A stretch of DNA of 25,233 nucleotides from Acidobacteriota bacterium (lineage in GTDB: Bacteria; Acidobacteriota; Terriglobia; UBA7540), in assembly GCA_003224635.1 (NCBI GenBank), contig QHZK01000083.1, forward strand, positions 1-25,233. Direction: 5' to 3'. Positions 7,272 through 12,538 of this stretch are shown here, one piece after another. Every line of letters begins with the position of its first letter. The first letter of the stretch is position 1. Both the position numbers and the translations under genes were made by a program. The notes under the pieces are model-generated. The model was not told where the DNA came from, made no database searches, and saw only the letters and a list, made by a program, of their open reading frames with translations.

Positions 7272-8603
7272 TCACGCCGCTTGCCTGCTGAGTTCTGCTT
7301 CGGCCACAACCGGCGGACGCAATCCGGCGAGCGAGAGCGCGTAGTAAACGATAAATCCCACGATGAAGGACCAGAGCACGGCCGGACGGTCGGCTTTCAC
7401 CAGCCCCTCGGGCACTCCGGGAATCTTGTCCAGAATGCCGACGAGGAATCCGACGGCCCAGGCGATGTACCCGGCCCAGTTGATGCCCAGTCGCGGTCCG
7501 GACCACTTGTTCCCCGCCAGGATATAATCGGCGGCCATGGCGCCGCAAATCGGGCCGAAGGACGCGCCGACAATCTGGAAGAAAACGATCAAGTGCTGCG
7601 CCACACCCGTGATGGCGAGGAGGGCGCCGATCGTGACTCCGACCAGCGTGGAGACAGTCTTGGGAACCTTGGGCAGCATCGTGCCGAAGCTGTTCGAGGC
7701 GATGAAGGTGCAGAAGCAGGTGGGGGCCAGCGAAGCGGCGGCGAAGAGGAAGAAGATGATCGGCGCGAGCGCGCCCACGCTGGCGATGGCCGCGGCGTAA
7801 TCAAAGTTGGGCGTGCCAGTCTTGCCGATGAAGCCTGCCACCGAGAGCAGGGGCAGGCCGCCCGCCACCACAATCGCCAGGGCGATGCCGACGAGTCCTC
7901 CCCATACGATGTCTTTGCGGTTGCGGTTGTTCATGCCGAAGTCGGCGCCCGCCGCTCCTGCCGTGGCGAAGAAGCCGATCACGATGCCGAGCATGGCGAG
8001 GAAACCGTTCAGGGGATCGTCCTTGGGGGGCTGGTAGTTCGAAATGCCGTCCTTGTTCGCCCAGAAGACGATCAGGATCATAATGAGCGGCACCCAGTTG
8101 AGCACCTGGGCGACGCGGGCCACGTAGGCGATGCCCTTGATTGCGATCCAGGCCAGGATGTAGGCCCAGAGCAGCGCGATAATGATGAACAGAGTCTTCG
8201 ACTGCTGGTGCAGACCTTGCATGATGTAGTCGGTGGCGAAATACGTGGCCACAGCAAACCAGCCGAGCTGAAGCAGGCCCATCAGCAGTCCGGGCATGAC
8301 GTAGCCGCCCGCGGTCCCGAACGTCGAAGCGCCGACGACGTAGAGCGGTCGGCCTGTCTGCATGCCGAGCATGGCGGGGACGTAATAGTAGAGTCCAAAG
8401 CACAGCAGGCCCGCGACGACGAGTCCGAGCAGAGCAACGCCGAGACTGGCCTGGCTGATGGTGGGCCCGGCAAGTCCGAGGTAGAACGCGACCCAGAGGA
8501 AAACCCCCGCGTAGGAAGGCGCGGTATTCTTGTACCAGGGCCCGCGGTTCGCGGACGGGTTCGGGACCGAGGCTCTGATGTAATCGGGCAGCGTAGTCGC
8601 CAT
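7272..8603 (-). CDS. NCS1 family permease (cytosine/purine/allantoin type)
   Basis: A 443-residue integral inner-membrane protein with about twelve hydrophobic segments. Its overall pattern fits the nucleobase:cation symporter-1 family: the opening RGPWYKNTAPSYAGVFLWV, the helix 1 region GLAGPTISQASLG, and the internal segments ATAGAAGADFGMNNRNRKD and IVGASFGPICGAMAADYIL. NCS1 members import cytosine, purines, hydantoin, allantoin or thiamin-type compounds with protons or sodium; the substrate here is not decidable by eye. The ATG at 8603 is preferred over one twelve codons upstream because the family N-terminus begins about there and GGAG lies a few bases before it. It stands alone, convergent with the isomerase and divergent from mscL, so regulation is probably independent. 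Confidence 0.86.
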   Translation of the reverse strand: MATTLPDYIRASVPNPSANRGPWYKNTAPSYAGVFLWVAFYLGLAGPTISQASLGVALLGLVVAGLLCFGLYYYVPAMLGMQTGRPLYVVGASTFGTAGGYVMPGLLMGLLQLGWFAVATYFATDYIMQGLHQQSKTLFIIIALLWAYILAWIAIKGIAYVARVAQVLNWVPLIMILIVFWANKDGISNYQPPKDDPLNGFLAMLGIVIGFFATAGAAGADFGMNNRNRKDIVWGGLVGIALAIVVAGGLPLLSVAGFIGKTGTPNFDYAAAIASVGALAPIIFFLFAAASLAPTCFCTFIASNSFGTMLPKVPKTVSTLVGVTIGALLAITGVAQHLIVFFQIVGASFGPICGAMAADYILAGNKWSGPRLGINWAGYIAWAVGFLVGILDKIPGVPEGLVKADRPAVLWSFIVGFIVYYALSLAGLRPPVVAEAELSRQAA

Positions 8604-8685
8604 GTGAACTCCGGGTTGGTGGAATTCGTTCGGCGGCAAGCATATTCAGGAGTCGTGTCGAATGCAAGCGGTTTGGAGTAAAAAC

Positions 8686-8713
8686 GTCAGTGGTCAGTAG
8701 TCAGTTGTCCGTT
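8686..8713. repeat. Heptamer array GTCAGTN x4 upstream of mscL
   Basis: Four consecutive heptamers: GTCAGTG, GTCAGTA, GTCAGTT, GTCCGTT. The array sits in the divergent gap, ending eight bases before the GAAGGAGGAG ribosome site of mscL, so it is probably in the mscL leader. No inverted partner is present. Confidence 0.65.
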
Positions 8714-8737
8714 GAAAATCGAAGGAGGAGAGGGAAC

Positions 8738-9175
8738 ATGCTGAAAGAATTCAAAGAATTCGCCATGCGCGGAAACGTGCTCGACATGGCCATCGGGATC
8801 ATTCTCGGCGCGGCCTTCGGAAAGATCGTCACCTCGCTCGTGAGTGACATTTTGATGCCGCCCATCGGGCTTTTGCTCGGCAAGGTGGACTTTTCGAGCA
8901 TGTTCGTCAACATCTCGGGGCAGCAGTTTGCGAGCCTTGCCGACGCCAAGAAAGCGGGCGCGGCCGTGATCAGCTACGGGGTCTTTATCAACACGGTGAT
9001 CGATTTCCTCATCGTGGCCTTCGTGATCTTCCTGCTGGTCCGGCAAATCAACAAGCTCGAAAGGCCGAAGGCCGCTCCCGCGCCCTCGACCAAGGAGTGC
9101 CCGTACTGCCTCTCTGGCATTCCGCTCAAGGCCGTCCGCTGCCCTCAGTGCACGTCCGACCTGAAGGCGGCGTGA
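8738..9175 (+). CDS. mscL: Large-conductance mechanosensitive channel MscL with C-terminal zinc ribbon
   Basis: A 145-residue inner-membrane channel that opens under membrane tension and releases solutes on osmotic downshock. The N-terminal helix and first transmembrane segment carry the family signature, FKEFAMRGNVLDMAIGIILG and then FGKIVTSLVSDILMPP. The periplasmic loop has the usual polar sequence. The second transmembrane segment is around residues 80-101, followed by VRQINKLERP. Instead of only the acidic or basic helical bundle of E. coli MscL, the tail (119-142) has CPYC...CPQC (C121, C124, C135, C138), a rubredoxin-like zinc ribbon seen in some other phyla. The ATG at 8738 has GAAGGAGGAG 7-8 bases upstream. 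The gene is monocistronic: it diverges from the permease and converges with an unknown gene across a structured gap. Confidence 0.95.
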   Translation: MLKEFKEFAMRGNVLDMAIGIILGAAFGKIVTSLVSDILMPPIGLLLGKVDFSSMFVNISGQQFASLADAKKAGAAVISYGVFINTVIDFLIVAFVIFLLVRQINKLERPKAAPAPSTKECPYCLSGIPLKAVRCPQCTSDLKAA

Positions 9176-9179
9176 AGAG

Positions 9180-9296
9180 ATTGAGTCATTGCGCGATTGT
9201 GTCATGAGCCATCGAATTTCGAGTTTCGACTTTCCAGTCTCGGATTTGGAGTTTCAATGGCCCAATGGCCCGATGACTCAATGACTCAATTTTTTC
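9180..9296. terminator. Inverted octamer arrays with T-tract, likely mscL terminator
   Basis: The left arm (9180-9210) is ATTGAGTC ATTGCGCG ATTGTGTC ATGAGCC. The right arm (9254-9290) is TCAATGGC CCAATGGC CCGATGAC TCAATGAC TCAAT. ATTGAGTCATTG (9180-9191) pairs perfectly with CAATGACTCAAT (9279-9290), and six T residues follow (9290-9295), as in a rho-independent terminator but with an unusually long loop that has further internal pairing. It starts 4 bases after the mscL stop and ends at the stop of the convergent gene. Confidence 0.5.
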
Positions 9297-10046
9297 TTAC
9301 TCGTCTTTTCCCATCTCTGCTGAGAACACCCGGTAGCCGGGATTCGGGGGGAACATCTCGGCGAGCAATTCCATCCGGCGGCGCAACTGAGGGAGGGGCA
9401 GGTGCTCGGCGCCGATTCGAATTTGCACGTCGTGCCAGAGACCGTGCACGTACTCCGCCATCGTGCTGATGAAGGAGACGGTACGGTAGTGCTCGAACGG
9501 CGCGCGGCCTCGCCGCGGGGAGGCCCGGCCTTTCAGGAGCGGCTGCTTGGCCCGGACGGCTTCCTCATCCATCTCACCCGTGACGCCGCTGCGGAGCTCT
9601 TCTTCAAGCAGCGCGGTGTACCGGTCAAGCTCCTGGCTTGTGAGCCTCGGATGGAGCAGTTCCGCGATGCTGGCCAGGAACTCGAATCCCGTATCGTGGG
9701 CGTCCAACTCGTGGCAAGGCAGGACTAAATTGATGCGCCCGTCGGTTTCCGACCAGACCGACGAGTGCGTCTCACCCTTGGGCTTCGAAAAGCAGACCAT
9801 ATCGCCGGTTCCCGAGCACGATACGTAAGGCACCACCAGCACGCGGAGGCTCCCCAAGCGTTTGGCGGCGGCTGCGGGGACGGCCTGGGCGGGCTCGCGG
9901 ACCATGGTGCGCTCTTCTGCAGGGGTCAGCGGCACGGCGGAGTGCATCTCCCAGTCGTGGCTGAGGTGGGAGATTGGAACAAAGGTGCGACGGATGTATT
10001 CAGCGACGGAGAGGGTCTGATTCTCCGCTGAGTGCTGATCGTTCAA
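9297..10046 (-). CDS. Protein of unknown function, TTG start
   Basis: A 249-residue soluble protein with no signal peptide, no membrane helix and no family that I recognise. It has a hydrophobic strand LRVLVVPYVSCSG in the first third, a central segment LPCHELDAHDTGFEFLASIAELLHP, an acidic/basic linker, and a C-terminal amphipathic region ending in PPNPGYRVFSAEMGKDE. The start is set by the ribosome site: GAGGAGGG at 10053-10060 on this strand lies six bases before a TTG at 10046. A GTG at 10097 and an ATG at 10076 keep the frame open but have no Shine-Dalgarno. The gene lies in the same direction as the small basic protein and the ABM gene but with gaps of over 200 bases, so shared transcription is uncertain. 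Conservation between repeat-flanked neighbours and normal codon use argue that it is real. Confidence 0.7.
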   Translation of the reverse strand: MNDQHSAENQTLSVAEYIRRTFVPISHLSHDWEMHSAVPLTPAEERTMVREPAQAVPAAAAKRLGSLRVLVVPYVSCSGTGDMVCFSKPKGETHSSVWSETDGRINLVLPCHELDAHDTGFEFLASIAELLHPRLTSQELDRYTALLEEELRSGVTGEMDEEAVRAKQPLLKGRASPRRGRAPFEHYRTVSFISTMAEYVHGLWHDVQIRIGAEHLPLPQLRRRMELLAEMFPPNPGYRVFSAEMGKDE

Positions 10047-10275
10047 TGCGCACCCTCCTCGTGAAACATCGGCCATACTCGAAGGGCTTGCCGACACGGG
10101 ACGATTTCCTATTTTGAAGGATTAAGCGCCGGGTGTCCAGAATCTGCTTACGCGGACGGGCGCGCGTGTAGGTGCTCTGGCGGTGAGTTCCCCCAAATCC
10201 GCGGTTCGAGATTTCGAGGACGGCGAGGCGAACAGGTTAGAGGAGGACTCTCGTGCCGGTCATTCGGCTCGACGG
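10047..10275. other. Gap without recognisable gene
   Basis: A 229-base gap between the unknown gene and the small basic protein gene. No RNA gene, palindrome or convincing coding signal was seen, apart from the ribosome site for the TTG start at 10046. Confidence 0.4.
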
Positions 10276-10434
10276 TCAACGACCCGACGTTGGCTCATCT
10301 GCCGACCCGGCGCCTGTCGCGGTGGACCGTTTGGTTTCGAGCGCTCTTCGCAATTCTCGCGTGAGCTTACGCCGGAGAATCTTGCGCCGCCGCTCTCGGC
10401 CAAACCTGGCTTTGTCGCCATTTCTTTCCGACAT
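10276..10434 (-). CDS. Small highly basic protein, 52 residues
   Basis: A short gene with a strong ribosome site: AGGGAGGA ends 3-5 bases before the ATG at 10434. The product starts MSERNGDKARFGRERRRKIL and continues with a run of Arg/Lys-rich residues predicted to form one long helix (about 8-35), then a Ser/Thr/Gly tail. I recall similar small proteins opening with NGDKARF and RERK-like basic helices as hypothetical proteins in acidobacterial genomes; this is memory, not a search. The charge and size would suit binding to RNA, DNA or the ribosome. It has no membrane segment or cysteine. It lies 293 bases downstream of the ABM gene and 229 bases upstream of the next leftward gene, so it may have its own promoter. 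Confidence 0.66.
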   Translation of the reverse strand: MSERNGDKARFGRERRRKILRRKLTRELRRALETKRSTATGAGSADEPTSGR

Positions 10435-10680
10435 CGTTCCTCCCTCGTTCGCCCTATGCTTGGGCAGAGACAGCGGCTAACTCGGCAATCGCGAAAGATC
10501 CGGTCGCCCAGGCATACCTGCGGGCGTGGACCGCCTGCGTGAGGACCACGAGACTGGACACACCAACCACCATCTGCAAGATTATTGCGTAGCTCGCAGA
10601 GGACCGTCATAACACGGCCAAGGGCAATGCCGCAATGGAGCCTCGTTTCTTTGTAACAGATTGTTTCCTCTTCGCCAAGA

Positions 10681-10702
10681 GAGGGCGGTCTAGTCCGCCC
10701 TC
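10681..10702. terminator. Strong hairpin after the ABM-domain gene
   Basis: Perfect 8-bp stem GAGGGCGG/CCGCCCTC with a 6-base loop TCTAGT, placed 26 bases beyond the stop of the leftward ABM gene. It fits a transcription terminator or 3'-end stabiliser; only a few T residues follow on the minus strand, so rho-independent function is not certain. Confidence 0.45.
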
Positions 10703-10727
10703 ACCGAACGAGAAAGACCTGTCCGCT

Positions 10728-11048
10728 TCAGACTGCAACGCGAGCAGCGATCTTGTGGAACGTCGAGTTCGAAACCTCATAGGTCTCAACCTCAGGAGTT
10801 CCCTCAACCACTTTCGCCAAGGCTCTCAGCACTTGTGGGTAGGTTGCGCGGCTGTAGGCCTCCGCGTTCTCTTTCTGGTCCCACAAGCTGATTGCCACCG
10901 CTTTCGTTCCGCCCGGGGCGACGAACGTAATTTCGTCCTGGAAGCCTTTCTGTTTTTGGAGCAGCGGGAGGATTTCCTTCTCGATTGTCTGAGTGAGCTC
11001 CCCGACGCTGTTGGGCTTCAGGTGCAAGGAAACATTTCGAGCAAACAT
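10728..11048 (-). CDS. Antibiotic biosynthesis monooxygenase (ABM)-like domain protein
   Basis: A 106-residue small cytoplasmic protein with the ferredoxin-like alpha/beta layout of the dimeric alpha-beta barrel superfamily. It runs from first strand NVSLHLKPNS, through helix ELTQTIEKEILPLLQKQKGF and strand EITFVAPGG, to strand AVAISLWDQKENAEAYSRA, the position of the usual W-x-x-x-x-x-x-x-Y/H segment in ABM proteins. Such proteins may be quinol or heme oxygenase-like enzymes or simply uncharacterised stress proteins; the sequence does not decide this. The ATG at 11048 is chosen because AAGGAGG sits about six bases upstream; the open frame continues further but without a ribosome site. A hairpin at 10681-10702 follows, and it is divergent from the XRE regulator gene, which could control it. 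Confidence 0.75.
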   Translation of the reverse strand: MFARNVSLHLKPNSVGELTQTIEKEILPLLQKQKGFQDEITFVAPGGTKAVAISLWDQKENAEAYSRATYPQVLRALAKVVEGTPEVETYEVSNSTFHKIAARVAV

Positions 11049-11151
11049 AGTCAACCTCCTTGGTTGTCGTCTAAAATGTTGGGATTTCAGGTAAACCCGA
11101 CTTAGTTTAGAACATCTGGAAGAAGTGACGTAGATGCTCCCTTCGTTAACT

Positions 11152-11180
11152 ACAATGAGTGAATTAACTTTGCTTGTCAA
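11152..11180 (-). promoter_or_regulatory. Candidate sigma70-type promoter for the ABM gene
   Basis: On the minus strand a perfect -35 TTGACA (11180-11175) is followed after 17 bases by CATTGT (11157-11152), a 3/6 match to the -10 consensus. It lies in the AT-richer divergent gap between the ABM gene and the regulator, about 100 bases before the ABM start. The weak -10 keeps confidence low. Confidence 0.33.
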
Positions 11181-11253
11181 GTGAAATCTGAGATATTTCC
11201 AAAAGGGGAAGAGATCTGCCTAATCGAAGGAAGTCAAGCGACGGAGGCAACCC

Positions 11254-12117
11254 GTGGACGTTTCTTTGGTAATCAAGCACCGGCTGAAAGAACTAAGTCT
11301 CGAGCAGCGGGACCTGGCAAGCGCCGCTGAAGTTACGGAGTCCTACATATCGCAGTTACTGACCCGGAAAAAGGCGCCCCCCGCGCCTGACCGAACAGAT
11401 ATTTATGAGAAGATAGGCAAATTCCTGAAGCTTCCGAACGGTGAGCTGGCGAAGTTGGCTGGGCTGCAGCGCCGGGAAGAATTAAAAAGAAAATGGGCAG
11501 ACCCGCCCGCGCCGTTGTTTCAAGGCGTGCGAGAGTTGGTTCTTCGCAAGTGTAGTGCGGACAGACAGAAACAAATACGGGCGATTTTTGAGAAGCAGCC
11601 GTTCGGCGAACTCGAGCGTCTGGTCACCCAGAATCTCTTGGACGTAGTCAAAAGAGTTGCCAAAGAAGAATTGCAAAGTGAAAACTGGCTCCACCTGGTG
11701 GCTCGGCTCACCAACCGAAGCTACGAAGATATGCGAGTCGCCATTCTGGAGTTCCTGGACACGGACGTCTTCGACGTGTCGATTGAAAACTGTGTGTCCT
11801 TTCTGGATCCGCTGATCGAATCCTGGGACATCGACCTGGCGACTTTTGGCATGGACGTTCTCCTGAACCACAGAGTGGCGCCGGGACGGCGTAAGAGAAT
11901 TGAGTTTGTGGAAAAGGAACCCGAACCAGCTTTCGAGGAAGAGCCTGGCCTCAAAGAATTCCTTAAGGATGCTTCGCTCAGCGGCGATGCTACGGAGGAA
12001 GAAATCAAATTCCTCAGAAGGCTGAGGTTCAAGGGAAAACGGCCCCTTGCGCTCTACTATTACCGGGAGCTGCAAAATCTCAGAGACCCCCTGCATTTCC
12101 GCACTCCTCGGCCGTGA
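11254..12117 (+). CDS. XRE-family helix-turn-helix protein with long unassigned C-terminal region
   Basis: A 287-residue protein. The first 65 residues form a Cro/C1-type helix-turn-helix: LVIKHRLKELSLEQRDLASA, then the recognition helix ESYISQLLTRKKAPP, then YEKIGKFLKLPNGELAKLAG. The remaining 220 residues are helical and charged, with a stretch EKEPEPAFEEEPGLKEF near 225-241, and do not resemble a known sensor or enzyme domain by eye. The start is GTG at 11254 with GGAGG six bases upstream. Base composition looks lower in GC than the neighbouring genes, and beside it lie a relic gene and a REP-like repeat, which together hint at acquired DNA. It is divergent from the ABM gene, so control of that gene or of itself through the 205-base gap is a natural guess. 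It could equally be a phage- or defence-derived regulator. Confidence 0.8.
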   Translation: MDVSLVIKHRLKELSLEQRDLASAAEVTESYISQLLTRKKAPPAPDRTDIYEKIGKFLKLPNGELAKLAGLQRREELKRKWADPPAPLFQGVRELVLRKCSADRQKQIRAIFEKQPFGELERLVTQNLLDVVKRVAKEELQSENWLHLVARLTNRSYEDMRVAILEFLDTDVFDVSIENCVSFLDPLIESWDIDLATFGMDVLLNHRVAPGRRKRIEFVEKEPEPAFEEEPGLKEFLKDASLSGDATEEEIKFLRRLRFKGKRPLALYYYRELQNLRDPLHFRTPRP

Positions 12118-12151
12118 AATCCAGTTCACGGCAGGACGCGGAATCCGAGTT

Positions 12152-12181
12152 TCAGGCCCACACCAGATGGGGTCAGGCCCA
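12152..12181. repeat. Duplicated TCAGGCCCA, REP-like motif
   Basis: TCAGGCCCA occurs at 12152-12160 and 12173-12181 (21-base period), the second within GGGGTCAGGCCCAAACGTCA. Sequences of the GGGTCAGGCCC/GGGCCTGACCC kind are, as I recall, common at edges of REP-associated (RAYT/IS200-like) elements in several phyla. No transposase is present here. Confidence 0.3.
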
Positions 12182-12205
12182 AACGTCATTTCGGCAATTT
12201 CGACG

Positions 12206-12349
12206 CTATTTGACCGCCACCACGATCAGCGTCGCATCATCTCGAAAAGGTCCGCCGCCGAATGCTGCGACAACTTCCAGGATCCGCGCCAAATCAATGG
12301 CGCGGAACGTATGCTTCACATTGACCCGGCGAGGGTGTTCACCCGCGCT
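12206..12349 (-). pseudogene. C-terminal relic of a PP2C/SpoIIE-type phosphatase
   Basis: The minus strand encodes about 48 codons ending AFGGGPFRDDATLIVVAVK and then TAG (12206-12208). The DDATLIVV pattern is the final beta-strand and metal-binding Asp pair of PP2C/SpoIIE (RsbU-like) serine phosphatases, which always lies at the C-terminus, as here. An in-frame TAA at 12350-12352 lies only 48 codons upstream, and no phosphatase N-terminal domain or start is present, so this is a decayed remnant. The rest of the gene has been lost or replaced, presumably by insertion or deletion next to the XRE gene. Confidence 0.45.
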
Positions 12350-12514
12350 TTAGGCGGGCACGCCGCATGCTTGGGCAGAAGGCAAGCGCGTGCTCGAGTG
12401 CTTTTTCCCTCGGATCGCCCCCTGCGCCTTTGTCTTGGCGAAACCGGACGGTCGGGGAGTTCACCGGCATTTCCCCTTTTCTGTTGGCTAGGCGGCTCGC
12501 GGGGGCGTCGCTCA

Positions 12515-12527
12515 CCCCTTTTCGGGG
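12515..12527. terminator. Hairpin just after the PQQ operon
   Basis: CCCC/GGGG stem (12515-12518, 12524-12527) with a 5-base loop, beginning about 11 bases downstream of the alpha/beta hydrolase stop on the leftward strand. It is a candidate terminator end for the four-gene operon, but short and without a T-tract. Confidence 0.25.
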
Positions 12528-12538
12528 GACAAGAACGA

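Larger units (their letters stand above)
12118..12538. other. Gap with relic gene and repeats
   Basis: About 420 bases with no intact gene. It holds the TCAGGCCCA repeat (12152-12181), the phosphatase relic (12206-12349), and overlapping hairpins GGGTG/CACCC (12333-12337, 12340-12344) and CCCGC/GCGGG (12342-12346, 12354-12358), which exclude each other. A 67-codon open frame on the minus strand at 12339-12542 has no recognisable product. The composition suggests debris from past insertions. Confidence 0.5.

Noticed and set aside
7209..8681. Long plus-strand open frame opposite the NCS1 permease
   Set aside because: Asp/Gly/Glu/His/Arg-rich with no family pattern; it mirrors the permease codons and is a GC-driven antisense frame.
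10456..12379. ATGCTTGGGCAGA shared by two gaps (10456-10468 and 12367-12379)
   Set aside because: A single 13-base match is expected by chance in 25 kb; the flanks do not match.
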